From: Phaeovulum molybdatiresistens
Lineage (GTDB): Bacteria; Pseudomonadota; Alphaproteobacteria; Rhodobacterales; Rhodobacteraceae
Assembly (NCBI RefSeq): GCF_023544865.1
Contig: NZ_JAMJFX010000001.1
Location: 186,001-250,000 of the forward strand
Reading direction: 5' to 3'
Length of the DNA: 64,000 nt
Shown: positions 31,821 to 41,333 of the stretch, piece by piece
How positions within the stretch are numbered: the first letter of the stretch is position 1
How the letters are laid out: each line of letters begins with the position of its first letter
The notes under the pieces: generated by a model
The model's input: the letters and a program-made list of their open reading frames with translations, nothing else
Told to the model about the DNA's origin: nothing
Database searches by the model: none
Position numbers and translations under genes: made by a program

Positions 31821-33782
31821 TCACTCCGCCGGGGTTGCGGTGACGGGGGTGGCCTTGCGCGCGCCCGCGGCCACGCGGAAGCGCCGGTCCGTCAAGCTCA
31901 GGACACCGCCCAGCGACATCAGGATCGAGCCCGCCCAGATCCAGTTGGCGAAAGGCTTGATATAGGTGCGCACCGCCCAGCCGCCATCCGCCTGCGCATC
32001 GCCGATCACCAGATAGACATCGCGGGTAAAGCGATAGTCGATCGCGGCCTCGGTCGTGGGCATTGCCTGCACCGGATAGACGCGCTTTTCGGGGTGCAGC
32101 ACGGCGGTCAGTTGGCCGCCCTCGCGCACCGACATCGTCGCCATGGTCGAGGTGTAGTTCGGGCCCGGCACCTCTTCGACCTTGTCCAGCGTGATTTCAT
32201 AGCCCGCAACGGTGAAGGGTTCGCCGATCTGGGCCACGCGGATATCCTCGGCCTGCCAGGCGGTCAGCAGGGCAATGCCGATGAAGGTGACACCAAGGCC
32301 ACCATGCGCGGTGGCCTTGCCCCAATCGGCGCGCGGCAGACGCAGGATGCGCGCAGGCGTGCGCCCGGCGCGGACCCAGAGTTCGGTCAGCGCCCCGAAC
32401 ACAAGCCAGCTGCCAAGCCCCGCGCCAACCAGCGCGATACCCGACCGCCCGGTGCCCACCGACCAGGCCAGAAGACCCACCGCCAGCGCCAGCACCGCCG
32501 CCGGGATCAGCGGGCGGATCGTGCGGGCCAGCTTGGCGCGTTTCCAGGGCATCATCGCGCCCACCGGCAGCACCAGCGCCAGGATCAGCATGAAGGGGGT
32601 GAAGGCCTGATTGAAGAAAGGCGCGCCCACCGAAAGCTTGCGGTCCCAGAACATTTCGGCCACCAGCGGCCAGACCGTGCCCACGAACACCACCAGCGCC
32701 GACACCGCCAGCAGGATGTTGTTCAGCACCAGCGCGCTTTCGCGGCTGACCATGCCAAAGATGCCACGCGCCTGCATCGCGCCCGCGCGCGCGGCATAGA
32801 GCGTCAGCGCCCCACCCACGAAACCGGCCAGAATCATCAGGATGAAGATCCCGCGTTCCGGGTCATTGGCAAAGCTGTGGACCGAGGTGATGACGCCCGA
32901 GCGCACGATGAACGTGCCGATCAGCGAAAATCCGAAGGCCATGATCGCCAGAAGGATGGTCCAGCTTTTCAGCGCCTCGCGTTTTTCCACGACGATGGCG
33001 GAATGCAGCAGCGCGGCGGCCAGCAGCCAGGGCATGAAGCTGGCGTTTTCCACCGGATCCCAGAACCAGAAACCGCCCCAGCCCAGTTCGTAATAGGCCC
33101 ACCACGACCCCAGCGCGATGCCGATGGTCAGGAACACCCAGGCCGCCAGCGTCCAGGGCCGCACCCAGCGCGCCCAGGCGGCATCCACGCGCCCCTCGAT
33201 CAGGGCGGCGACGGCAAAGCTGAAGGCCATCGAAAGACCCACATAGCCCAGGTAAAGAAACGGCGGGTGGAAGGCCAGGCCGGGGTCTTGCAGCAACGGG
33301 TTCAGGTCACGCCCGTTGAAGGGCGGATCCGCCAGCCGCACGAAGGGGTTTGAGGTGAACAGGATGAAGGCCAGGAACGCCACGCCGATCATCGACTGCA
33401 CCGACAGCACCCGCGCGCGCAGCTTGGGCGGCAGGGCCGTGCCGAACCATGAGGCCGCCGCCCCGAACAGCGCCACGATCAGCACCCACAGCAGCATCGA
33501 CCCTTCGTGGTTCCCCCAGACGCCCGAAATCTTGTAAAGCATCGGCTTGTCGGTGTGCGAATTGGCCCAGACCAGTTCCAGCGAGAAGTCCGAGGTGACA
33601 AAGGCCCAGGTCAGCGCCGCGAAGGAAAAACCGATCAGCAGGAATTGCGCAGACGCCGCGGGTTCCCCCACCGCCATCCAGCCCGACCAGCCCCGCCAGG
33701 CCCCGATCAGCGGCACCACCGCCTGAATGATCGCCACGCCGAAGGCGAGGATCAGGGCAAAATGTCCAAGTTCGGTCAGCAT
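31821..33782 (-). CDS. ccmF: Cytochrome c haem lyase subunit CcmF
   Basis: 653 residues, about 14-15 membrane helices. The haem-handling WWD domain is FWFWDPVENASFMPW (about 240). Upstream conserved blocks WGNHEGSMLLWV and the periplasmic His pairs are present. It works with CcmH to ligate haem to apocytochromes. AGGAGG precedes the start. No ccmG or ccmE lies between it and ccmH. Confidence 0.97.
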   Translation of the reverse strand: MLTELGHFALILAFGVAIIQAVVPLIGAWRGWSGWMAVGEPAASAQFLLIGFSFAALTWAFVTSDFSLELVWANSHTDKPMLYKISGVWGNHEGSMLLWVLIVALFGAAASWFGTALPPKLRARVLSVQSMIGVAFLAFILFTSNPFVRLADPPFNGRDLNPLLQDPGLAFHPPFLYLGYVGLSMAFSFAVAALIEGRVDAAWARWVRPWTLAAWVFLTIGIALGSWWAYYELGWGGFWFWDPVENASFMPWLLAAALLHSAIVVEKREALKSWTILLAIMAFGFSLIGTFIVRSGVITSVHSFANDPERGIFILMILAGFVGGALTLYAARAGAMQARGIFGMVSRESALVLNNILLAVSALVVFVGTVWPLVAEMFWDRKLSVGAPFFNQAFTPFMLILALVLPVGAMMPWKRAKLARTIRPLIPAAVLALAVGLLAWSVGTGRSGIALVGAGLGSWLVFGALTELWVRAGRTPARILRLPRADWGKATAHGGLGVTFIGIALLTAWQAEDIRVAQIGEPFTVAGYEITLDKVEEVPGPNYTSTMATMSVREGGQLTAVLHPEKRVYPVQAMPTTEAAIDYRFTRDVYLVIGDAQADGGWAVRTYIKPFANWIWAGSILMSLGGVLSLTDRRFRVAAGARKATPVTATPAE

Positions 33783-33884
33783 CGCATCCTCCTGTTCGCG
33801 CGCTGATCATAGGGCCAACTGCGCCCGGGGCCAAGGAGGATGCGCCGCCATGTCGCGGGGATCACGACACCGGGATCAGGAAAT

Positions 33885-33945
33885 GGGGGCGCTGCCCCCC
33901 GTCGCCTGACGGCGACGCCCCCCGGGATATTTGCGCAAAGCCGAA
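33885..33945 (-). repeat. Dispersed intergenic element, copy 3 (inverted)
   Basis: The hairpin GGGGGCGCTGCCCCC (33885-33899) is followed by a second small hairpin GTCGCC/GGCGAC and the inverted core, CCCGGGATATTTGCGCAAAG then CCGAA. It is 37 bp from the Lrp gene stop. Confidence 0.88.
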
Positions 33946-33981
33946 GGGGGCGGGTCCGGGGGCAGCCTGGGGCGCGGCGGA

Positions 33982-34416
33982 TCAGAGCCGGGCCGAGGGC
34001 CGGCGGGTGGCCAGAAGCAGGTTCGTTTCCGATGTCGTGACCCCTTCAAGCCGCCGGATCTGCGCCAGGATGTCATCCAGTTCGACCAGCGTGCGGGTGC
34101 CGATCTCGACGATCAGATCCCATTTTCCATTGGTCGCATGCACCGCCTGCACCGCCGGCAGGCCCAGAAGCCGCGCCACGATCCGGTCGGTGCCGCGCCC
34201 CTCGATGCCGATCATCATCAGCCCGCGGACCGGGGCGGCGGTGACATCGGCGCGGGTCATCACCGTGAAACCCGCGATTTCGCCCCGCGCCACCAACCGC
34301 TCTATCCGGCCGCGCACCGTGGCGCGTGAAATGCCCAGCTGCGCGGCCAGGTCGGACACCGCCGCCCGCCCGTCGCGCCGCAGCGCCGCGATCAGCCGTT
34401 GGTCGGTTTCATCCAT
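33982..34416 (-). CDS. Lrp/AsnC-family regulator
   Basis: 144 residues. HTH MDETDQRLIAALRRDGRAAV and LGISRATVRGRIERLV (about 1-55), then the RAM/AsnC effector domain (about 65-140). It lies in the same direction as putR and 64 bp downstream of it, so a second Lrp paralogue is adjacent. Its ligand and targets are unknown; it may respond to an amino acid. Confidence 0.9.
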   Translation of the reverse strand: MDETDQRLIAALRRDGRAAVSDLAAQLGISRATVRGRIERLVARGEIAGFTVMTRADVTAAPVRGLMMIGIEGRGTDRIVARLLGLPAVQAVHATNGKWDLIVEIGTRTLVELDDILAQIRRLEGVTTSETNLLLATRRPSARL

Positions 34417-34480
34417 CGCACACTCCTGACGGTTCGAGATTTCGCAGGCCTTGCCCCGGGCGGCGGTGTCGCGGGCGCGG

Positions 34481-34957
34481 TCAGGGCGTCATGACGGGGC
34501 CTGCGTCCTTCACCGCCTCCATCGCGACATAGGTCGAGGTTGCCGCCACATGCGGCAGGGATGAGATGCTTTCCGCCATGACCCGGCGATAATCCCCGAT
34601 ATCGCCGGTGCGCACCTTCAGCAGATAGTCGAAGCCGCCCGCGATCATGTGGCATTCCTCGATTTCCGGCACGGCGCGGACGGCGCGGTTGAACGCCTGC
34701 AGCGCGGCTTCGCGGGTGTCGGACAGGCGCACCTCGACGAAGGCCACATGCGCCAGGCCCAGGCGAATCGGCGACAGGATCGCGCGGTATCCGGCGATCA
34801 CGCCGCTTTCCTCAAGCTGCTTGATCCGCGCCTGCACGGGCGATTTCGTCAGCCCCACGCGGCGCGCGATCTCGGTCGCGGACATGCGCCCGTCAGCCGA
34901 CAGCAGAGCCAGAATCGCCTGATCGTAGCGATCCATCTGCGGAAAGTCGTTTGACAT
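34481..34957 (-). CDS. putR: Lrp-family proline-utilisation regulator PutR
   Basis: 158 residues. HTH YDQAILALLSADGRMSATEIARRVGLTKSPVQARI (about 10-45), then the AsnC effector domain with HMIAGGFDYLLKVRTGD. It diverges from putA with 103 bp between them, the standard arrangement for PutR activation of putA. The start at 34957 is the family N-terminus; the longer frame to 35578 lies antisense to putA. Confidence 0.93.
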   Translation of the reverse strand: MSNDFPQMDRYDQAILALLSADGRMSATEIARRVGLTKSPVQARIKQLEESGVIAGYRAILSPIRLGLAHVAFVEVRLSDTREAALQAFNRAVRAVPEIEECHMIAGGFDYLLKVRTGDIGDYRRVMAESISSLPHVAATSTYVAMEAVKDAGPVMTP

Positions 34958-35060
34958 GCCCACCCCCGGAATTTCAGTCGTTTCACCCGCAAAACCGACA
35001 AGAACGGGAAAACCGCCCGCGAAATCCCCGATATGATGGCCCAAACCGCAGGAGCGCGCA

Positions 35061-38000
35061 ATGCACACGATCGCACAGACCATCGAAACCGGAACCCTGC
35101 AGCCCGAAGCGCCCCTGCTGGCGCGGCTGATCGAACAGGCCGCCCTGGACGTCCCCGCCCGCGCCCGCATCCGTGCCGCCGGGGCGGATCTGGTGCGCCG
35201 CATCCGCGCCGATGTGCGGCCCGGCCTGATGGAGGTGTTCCTGGCAGAATACGGTCTTTCGACCGAAGAGGGAATTGCCCTGATGTGTCTGGCCGAGGCG
35301 CTGTTGCGGGTGCCGGATGCCGAAACCATGGACGCGTTGATCGAGGACAAGATCGCGCCGTCGGACTGGGGCCGCCATCTGGGCAAATCGGCGTCAAGCC
35401 TGGTGAACGCCTCGACCTGGGCCTTGATGCTGACCGGCAAGGTGCTGGAGGATCGCGAACCCGGCGTCGTCGGCCATCTGCGCGCCGCCGTGCGCCGACT
35501 GGGCGAGCCGGTGATCCGCACCGCCGTATCGCGCGCGATGAAGGAAATGGGCCGCCAGTTCGTTCTGGGCGAAACCATCCAGTCCGCGATGAAGCGCGCC
35601 CAGACGCAGGAAGCGGCAGGCTACAGTTACAGTTATGACATGCTGGGCGAGGCGGCGCGCACCGCCGCCGATGCCACGCGATATGAGGCCAGCTATGCCG
35701 CCGCCATTGCCGCCATCGCCGGGGCCTGCCGGGGTGGGGACGTGCGCGCCAATCCGGGTATCTCGGTCAAGCTTTCGGCGCTGCATCCGCGCTATGAGGT
35801 CGCGCAAGAGGCCCGCGTGATGGCCGAACTGGTGCCCGTGGTCACGCGGCTGGCCCGGCTGGCTGCGGCGGCGGGCATGGGGTTCAACATCGACGCGGAA
35901 GAGGCTGATCGCCTGACCCTGTCGCTCAAGGTGATCGAAGCGGTGCTTGCCGATCCGCAGCTGGCGGGCTGGGACGGGTTTGGCGTGGTGGTGCAGGCTT
36001 ACGGTCGGCGCGCGGGCGCGGTGATCGACTGGCTTTACGCGCTGGCGGGCCAGCTGGACCGCAAGATCATGGTGCGGCTGGTGAAGGGCGCCTATTGGGA
36101 CGCCGAGATCAAGCGTGCCCAGGTGCTGGGGCTGGCCGATTTCCCGGTCTTCACCCGCAAGATCGCCACCGATGTCAGCTATATCGCCAATGCCCGCAAG
36201 CTGCTGGGGATGACCGACCGGATCTATCCGCAATTCGCCACCCACAACGCCCATACGGTCGCTGCCGTGCTGGACATGGCGGGCGATGCGCCGTTCGAAT
36301 TCCAGCGCCTGCATGGCATGGGCGAACGGCTGCACGATATCGTGCTGAAAGATCGCGGCACCCGCTGCAGGATCTATGCCCCCGTTGGCGCACATCGCGA
36401 CCTGCTGGCCTATCTGGTGCGCCGGTTGCTGGAAAACGGCGCGAATTCCAGCTTCGTGAACCAGATAATGGATGAGGACGTGCCCCCCGAGGTCGTCGCC
36501 GCCTGCCCCCTGACCGCGCTGGAAGATCTGGCCGATCCGGTCAACCCGCGCCTGACCCGGCCTGCCGATCTGTTCGCCCCGGATCGGCGCAACAGCCGGG
36601 GCTTCGATCTGACCGATGCCGGCACGCTTGCGGTGATCGAGGCCGCGCGCGCACCCGCCGCCACGGGCCTGCTGCCCGATGCGGCGCCGCTGCTGGCCGC
36701 CCCGGCGCAACCCCTGCCTGCCCAGCCGGTGCAAAACCCCGCGACGGGCGAAACGGTGGGCCATGTCCACCCCGCCAGCGCGCCCGATGTGCAGGCCGCG
36801 CTGGCCGCCGCCCGCATCTGGCAGGCCCCGGCGACCGAGCGCGCGCAGGTCCTGAACCGTGCCGCGAATCTGTATGAGGCCGAATTCGGCCCGATCTTTG
36901 CCACGCTTGCGCGCGAGGCGGGCAAGACCCAGGGCGATGCCGTGGGCGAATTGCGCGAGGCGGTGGATTTCCTGCGCTATTATGCGGCACAGGCCAGCGG
37001 CCTGACCGCCCCCCCGCGCGGGGTGTTTGCCTGTATCAGCCCCTGGAACTTCCCTCTGGCCATCTTCACCGGCCAGATCGCGGCGGCGCTGGCGGCCGGA
37101 AACGGCGTGCTGGCCAAGCCCGCAGAACAGACCCCGCTGATCGCGGCGCAGGCGGTGCGGCTGTTGCACAAGGCCGGTGTGCCGCCCCATGCGCTGCAAC
37201 TGCTGCCGGGTGACGGGCCCACGGTCGGTGCGGCGCTGACCTCGGATCCGCGGGTGGCGGGCGTGGCCTTCACCGGATCGACGGAAACCGCACAGGCGAT
37301 CCGCCGCGCCATGGCCCGGCACCTGGCCCCCGATGCACCGCTGATCGCGGAAACCGGCGGGCTGAACGCGATGATCGTCGATTCCACCGCCCTGCCCGAA
37401 CAGGCAGTGCGCGATATCCTGGCCTCGGCCTTCCAGTCGGCGGGCCAGCGCTGTTCGGCGCTGCGCTGTCTTTACGTGCAAAACGACATTGCCCCGCATC
37501 TGATCGACATGCTCTGCGGCGCGATGCAGGAATTGCGGATGGGCGACCCCTGGCATCTGCCCACCGACATCGGCCCGGTGATCGATGACGAGGCCGCCAG
37601 TGACATCCGCACCTATATCGAGGCCGCCCGCCGTGACGGCCGCGTCATCCTTGACCTGCCCGCCCCGCCAACGGGGCATTTCATCGGCCCCACCGTGATC
37701 CGCGTGACCGGCATTGCCGACCTTGGGCGTGAAATCTTTGGCCCCGTGCTGCATGTCGCCACCTTCGAGGCCGAAGACCTGCCCCGCGTCATCGCCGATA
37801 TCAACGCCACCGGCTATGGCCTGACCTTCGGGCTGCACACCCGCATCGACAACCGCGTGCAAGAGGTGACCGAGGCACTGGCCGTGGGCAACATCTACGT
37901 CAACCGCAACCAGATCGGCGCGGTGGTGGGCAGCCAGCCCTTTGGCGGCGAGGGGCTATCGGGCACCGGGCCCAAGGCGGGCGGGCCGGACTATATGGCG

Positions 38001-38507
38001 CGGTTCTGCGCCCCGCAACCCGCCACCCCCGTCGCGGCAACGCCATCGGCCGCTGCCATCGAGGCGACGCAGGTGCAGGCCGCGCTGGACGCTGCCCCCC
38101 CTGCCCCCACGCTGCCCACCACGGCACTGCCCGGGCCCACGGGGGAATCGAACCGCCTGACGCGCCATGCCCGCGACCCGATCCTGTGCCTTGGCCCCGG
38201 ACCTGCGGCAGCGCGGGCCCAGGCGCAGGCCGTGCAACGGCTTGGCGGGCGCGCGGTCGAGGTCACTGCCCCCCTGCCGCCAGACGCGCTGACCACGCTG
38301 CGGGGCTTTTCCGCGGCGATCTGGTGGGGCGATGGCACGACCGGCACCGCCCTGGCGCAGGCCCTGGCCCGGCGCCCCGGCCCGATCCTTCCGCTGATCG
38401 GCGCCATGCCCGATGCGGCCCATGTCGCGCATGAACGCCACATCTGCATCGACACCACCGCCTCGGGCGGCAACGCGGCGCTGCTGGCCAGCGCGGGAAC
38501 CGCTTGA
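35061..38507 (+). CDS. putA: Bifunctional proline dehydrogenase / delta-1-pyrroline-5-carboxylate dehydrogenase PutA
   Basis: 1148 residues. PRODH barrel (about 150-480) with RLVKGAYWDAEIKRAQ, YPQFATHNAHT and the FAD/substrate block YLVRRLLENGANSSFVNQ. ALDH domain (about 540-1000) with SPWNFPLAIFTGQIA, GVAFTGST, ETGGLNAMIV and catalytic Cys798 in QSAGQRCSALR. The last roughly 150 residues are the family's C-terminal ALDH-like extension. No N-terminal ribbon-helix-helix domain, so it does not autorepress; regulation is left to PutR. AGGAG precedes the ATG. Confidence 0.97.
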   Translation: MHTIAQTIETGTLQPEAPLLARLIEQAALDVPARARIRAAGADLVRRIRADVRPGLMEVFLAEYGLSTEEGIALMCLAEALLRVPDAETMDALIEDKIAPSDWGRHLGKSASSLVNASTWALMLTGKVLEDREPGVVGHLRAAVRRLGEPVIRTAVSRAMKEMGRQFVLGETIQSAMKRAQTQEAAGYSYSYDMLGEAARTAADATRYEASYAAAIAAIAGACRGGDVRANPGISVKLSALHPRYEVAQEARVMAELVPVVTRLARLAAAAGMGFNIDAEEADRLTLSLKVIEAVLADPQLAGWDGFGVVVQAYGRRAGAVIDWLYALAGQLDRKIMVRLVKGAYWDAEIKRAQVLGLADFPVFTRKIATDVSYIANARKLLGMTDRIYPQFATHNAHTVAAVLDMAGDAPFEFQRLHGMGERLHDIVLKDRGTRCRIYAPVGAHRDLLAYLVRRLLENGANSSFVNQIMDEDVPPEVVAACPLTALEDLADPVNPRLTRPADLFAPDRRNSRGFDLTDAGTLAVIEAARAPAATGLLPDAAPLLAAPAQPLPAQPVQNPATGETVGHVHPASAPDVQAALAAARIWQAPATERAQVLNRAANLYEAEFGPIFATLAREAGKTQGDAVGELREAVDFLRYYAAQASGLTAPPRGVFACISPWNFPLAIFTGQIAAALAAGNGVLAKPAEQTPLIAAQAVRLLHKAGVPPHALQLLPGDGPTVGAALTSDPRVAGVAFTGSTETAQAIRRAMARHLAPDAPLIAETGGLNAMIVDSTALPEQAVRDILASAFQSAGQRCSALRCLYVQNDIAPHLIDMLCGAMQELRMGDPWHLPTDIGPVIDDEAASDIRTYIEAARRDGRVILDLPAPPTGHFIGPTVIRVTGIADLGREIFGPVLHVATFEAEDLPRVIADINATGYGLTFGLHTRIDNRVQEVTEALAVGNIYVNRNQIGAVVGSQPFGGEGLSGTGPKAGGPDYMARFCAPQPATPVAATPSAAAIEATQVQAALDAAPPAPTLPTTALPGPTGESNRLTRHARDPILCLGPGPAAARAQAQAVQRLGGRAVEVTAPLPPDALTTLRGFSAAIWWGDGTTGTALAQALARRPGPILPLIGAMPDAAHVAHERHICIDTTASGGNAALLASAGTA

Positions 38508-38538
38508 CCGTGCCCCGCGGATCGGAAAGGCTCGCGCC

Positions 38539-39267
38539 ATGTTTCCGATCCGCGACCACAACCCGGCCACGACAACCCCCTGGATGACCTGGGCGCTGAT
38601 CGCGCTCAATCTGGGGATGTTCCTGCTGACCTCACCCTGGCTGGGCGCGATGTTCGGCCTGTGGGAAATGGGCGCGCTCTACCCCGCCGCGGTGATGGAG
38701 GGGTTCTGGCTGCACGGGCTGATCACCCACATGTTCCTACATGCCGGGCTGATGCATATCGCGGGCAACATGCTGTTCCTGTGGGTCTTTGGCGACAACA
38801 TGGAAGAACAGCTTGGCCATTTCGGCTTTGCGCTTTTCTACCTGGCCGGTGGTCTTGCGGCCGCGGCGGCGCAAATCCTGGCCGATCCCTATAGCACCAT
38901 CCCGATGGTCGGCGCCTCGGGCGCGATCGCGGGCGTGATGGGCGGCTATCTTCTGATGTTCCCCAAGGCGCGGATCGACGTGCTGTTCATCATCGTGATC
39001 CTGGTGAAAATCATCCCGATCCCCGCCTGGATCGTGCTGGGGGTCTGGTTCGGTCTGCAGGTGCTGAACGGCACCACCGCGGGCGACGGCGGCGGGGTCG
39101 CTTATTGGGCCCATGCCGGCGGCTTTGCGGCCGGTGTGGCGCTGATGATCCCGCATTGGCTCAGGCGTGGCGGCCCGGCCTACTGGAACCGCACCCACGG
39201 CCACCCGCCGCACCCCGAAACGCACTACAGCCGATCCAGCATACCCGTGGTGCGCAGACGACGCTGA
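38539..39267 (+). CDS. Rhomboid intramembrane serine protease
   Basis: 242 residues, six or seven membrane helices. Catalytic Ser127 is in PMVGASGAIAGVMGGYLL and the partner His192 is in YWAHAGGFAAG. Supporting motifs HMFLHAGLMHIAGNML and the WVFGDNMEEQLGH loop are intact. The C-terminal tail is cytoplasmic and basic. It follows putA by 31 bp and may be co-transcribed, though no functional tie is known. Confidence 0.93.
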   Translation: MFPIRDHNPATTTPWMTWALIALNLGMFLLTSPWLGAMFGLWEMGALYPAAVMEGFWLHGLITHMFLHAGLMHIAGNMLFLWVFGDNMEEQLGHFGFALFYLAGGLAAAAAQILADPYSTIPMVGASGAIAGVMGGYLLMFPKARIDVLFIIVILVKIIPIPAWIVLGVWFGLQVLNGTTAGDGGGVAYWAHAGGFAAGVALMIPHWLRRGGPAYWNRTHGHPPHPETHYSRSSIPVVRRRR

Positions 39268-39274
39268 CCGCACC

Positions 39275-39359
39275 TTTTCTTCTTGGCCGAAATACTCCGG
39301 GGGGTGGTCTCATCGGCCCCATCAAGGGGCTGATGAGGCCCGGGGGGCAGCGCCCCCCG
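39275..39359 (+). repeat. Dispersed intergenic element, copy 4 with inserted hairpin
   Basis: The TTCTTCTTGG core variant is followed by an extra stem (GGTCTCATC / GATGAGGCC) and then the hairpin GGGGGGCAGCGCCCCCC. It lies 8 bp past the rhomboid gene, longest of the copies because of the inserted stem. Confidence 0.85.
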
Positions 39360-39403
39360 CACCTAGCGCGAAACCTTGCGGCCCGATCAGACCTGCGCCC
39401 GGA

Positions 39404-40195
39404 TCAAGCCGATGCGCGCAGGATCTTGCACAGCGGGTCGAACAGCTGCGCATTGGTGGCGATGATCGCGCCCGATTCGAAAATGTCGCGCCCTTCGCGG
39501 ACCGGACCGGTGAACCCGCCCGCTTCCTTCACCAGAAGCATCCCCGCCGCCATGTCCCAGGCGCTGATCCCGCGTTCCCAATAGCCATCGAACCGACCCG
39601 CGGCGACATAGGCCAGATCCAGCGAGGCCGCGCCAAAGCGGCGCACCCCGGCGCAGACCGGCATCAGGCGCGCGAAATCCTGCAGCGTGGCTGGCAGCGT
39701 CGACTTGCCCCCAAAGGGGACGCCGGTGGCAAATATCGCCTCGATCATGTTGCGCCGCCCCGACACGCGCAGGCGGGTTTCGTTCATGAAGGCGCCAAGG
39801 CCCTTTTCGGCGTAGTAAAGTTCATCCTTTGCAGCGTCGAAGATGACACCGGCCACAACCTCGCCCTTGTGTTCCAGCGCGATGGACACCGCCCAATGCG
39901 GCAGGCCGTGCAGGAAGTTGGTGGTGCCATCCAGCGGATCGACGATCCAGCGCCGGGTCGGGTCTTCGCCGGGCTCTTCGCCGGTTTCCTCGCCCAGCCA
40001 GCCATACGAGGGGCGGGCACCGCGCAGTTCTTCCTTGATGATGCGTTCCGCCTCACGGTCGGCGCGGGTGACGAAATCCCCCGGCCCCTTGGCCGAGACC
40101 TGAAGGTTTTCCACCTCGCGGAAGTCTTTCACGAGGGAACGGCCTGCCTTGCGGGCGGCCTTGATCATCAGGTTGAGGTTCGCGCTGCCTTGCAT
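39404..40195 (-). CDS. suhB: Inositol-monophosphatase-family phosphatase (SuhB-like)
   Basis: 263 residues. Metal site motifs DPLDGTTNFLHGLPHW and WDMAAGMLLVKEAGG are intact, with the GEETGE stretch at the first metal. It may act on inositol phosphate or as the Nus/rRNA factor SuhB. The start at 40195 has AAGGAG upstream; a longer ATG at 40210 lacks a site. It is a single gene, convergent with rhomboid. Confidence 0.92.
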   Translation of the reverse strand: MQGSANLNLMIKAARKAGRSLVKDFREVENLQVSAKGPGDFVTRADREAERIIKEELRGARPSYGWLGEETGEEPGEDPTRRWIVDPLDGTTNFLHGLPHWAVSIALEHKGEVVAGVIFDAAKDELYYAEKGLGAFMNETRLRVSGRRNMIEAIFATGVPFGGKSTLPATLQDFARLMPVCAGVRRFGAASLDLAYVAAGRFDGYWERGISAWDMAAGMLLVKEAGGFTGPVREGRDIFESGAIIATNAQLFDPLCKILRASA

Positions 40196-40281
40196 CGGGG
40201 GCTCCTTCACATCAAGCGCGTGCCATACACGGGCGGGGACGGGATTCCAAGGGCTTTGCGCGGATCGGCTGGTGTTGCAAC

Positions 40282-40333
40282 GGGGGGCTGTCTGCCCCCC
40301 GCACCCCCCGAGGATATTTTCGCAAAGCCGAAG
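40282..40333 (-). repeat. Dispersed intergenic element, copy 5 (variant hairpin)
   Basis: The hairpin GGGGGGCTGTCTGCCCCCC is a diverged stem with a different loop. The inverted core CGAGGATATTTTCGCAAAG and CCGAA end 3 bp before the metR stop. Confidence 0.8.
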
Positions 40334-40335
40334 GG

Positions 40336-41241
40336 TCAGACGCGCTGCAGTTTGACCGGCTCGGTCCGTGCCAGGCGCAGGAAATGGGCCATGAAGGGCT
40401 GGGTCGCATCCTCGGCGCGGGTGGCGGCGTAAAGCCGTTTGGTCAGGCCTTTTTCGGTGACGGGGCGGGTGATGTAATCGGGCTGGTATTTAACCTCGCG
40501 CAGGACCCAGTCGGGCAGCACCGCCACGCCGCGCCCGGAGGCCACCAGCATCAGGATCACGGCGGTCAGTTCGACCTGGCGCTGCGCGCGCGGTTCGACC
40601 CGGGCCGGCGTCAGCAGTTCGGTGAAAATGTCGATCCGGCCACGGTCGACCGGATAGGTGATCAGGGTCTGGTCGCGGAAATCCTCGGCCACGACAAAGG
40701 GTTTTGCGGCCAGCGGGTTGGTGGCGGCGGCAACAAAGGTGGGCGAATAGTCGAACAGCGGGTTGAAGATGATGCCGTCAAGCGCCTCGGGGTCGGAAGA
40801 GATCACCAGATCGACCTCTTCGCGCATCAAGGCGGGCAGCGCGTTGAATGCCAGGCCCGCGCGGATGTCGACGTCGATATCGGGCCAGGCGCGGCGGAAC
40901 TGTTCCAGCACCGGGAACAGCCAGTCAAAGCAGGCGTGGCATTCGATGGCGATGTGCAGCCGGCCCGCGCGGCCCTGGCGCAGGGCCGAGAATTCTTCTT
41001 CGGCGGCCTCGATCTCGGGCAGGATGCGTTCGGCTAGCCGCAGCAGTCGCAGCCCCGCCGCCGACAGTTTCAGCGGCTTGGACCGGCGCACGAACAATTC
41101 CACCCCGGCCTGATCTTCCAGCCCCTTGACCTGATGCGACAGTGCCGATTGCGTGATGTGCAGCATGTCGGCGGCCCGGGCCAGCCCACCCGCATCATGG
41201 ATGGCCTTGATCGTGCGCAGGTGGCGAAGTTCCAGGTGCAT
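40336..41241 (-). CDS. metR: LysR-type regulator MetR
   Basis: 301 residues. N-terminal HTH (LRTIKAIHDAGGLARAADML, HITQSALSHQVKGLE). The effector domain carries HIAIECHACFDWLFPVLEQF and TYPVDRGRIDIF, matching E. coli MetR closely. It diverges from metF with 92 bp between, the classical MetR layout. Homocysteine is the known co-inducer in the family. Start MHLELRHL at 41241 is the family N-terminus. Confidence 0.93.
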   Translation of the reverse strand: MHLELRHLRTIKAIHDAGGLARAADMLHITQSALSHQVKGLEDQAGVELFVRRSKPLKLSAAGLRLLRLAERILPEIEAAEEEFSALRQGRAGRLHIAIECHACFDWLFPVLEQFRRAWPDIDVDIRAGLAFNALPALMREEVDLVISSDPEALDGIIFNPLFDYSPTFVAAATNPLAAKPFVVAEDFRDQTLITYPVDRGRIDIFTELLTPARVEPRAQRQVELTAVILMLVASGRGVAVLPDWVLREVKYQPDYITRPVTEKGLTKRLYAATRAEDATQPFMAHFLRLARTEPVKLQRV

Positions 41242-41253
41242 CTTGAACGAAAC

Positions 41254-41279
41254 CTCATAACGTTCTTGAGGATTATGAG
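41254..41279. promoter_or_regulatory. Palindromic candidate MetR operator between metR and metF
   Basis: CTCATAA (41254-41260) and TTATGAG (41273-41279) form a perfect 7-bp inverted repeat with a 12-bp spacer, 55-80 bp before metF. LysR regulators bind such spaced palindromes, though the E. coli MetR consensus is TGAA-N5-TTCA. Confidence 0.5.
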
Positions 41280-41333
41280 TTTGTCTCACATCGCCATATC
41301 TGGCACAAGGGGGCCAACGAAAGGATACCGACC

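Noticed and set aside
35394..37862. Long minus-strand frame opposite putA (about 822 codons)
   Set aside because: Antisense to a clear bifunctional PutA; no conserved motif.
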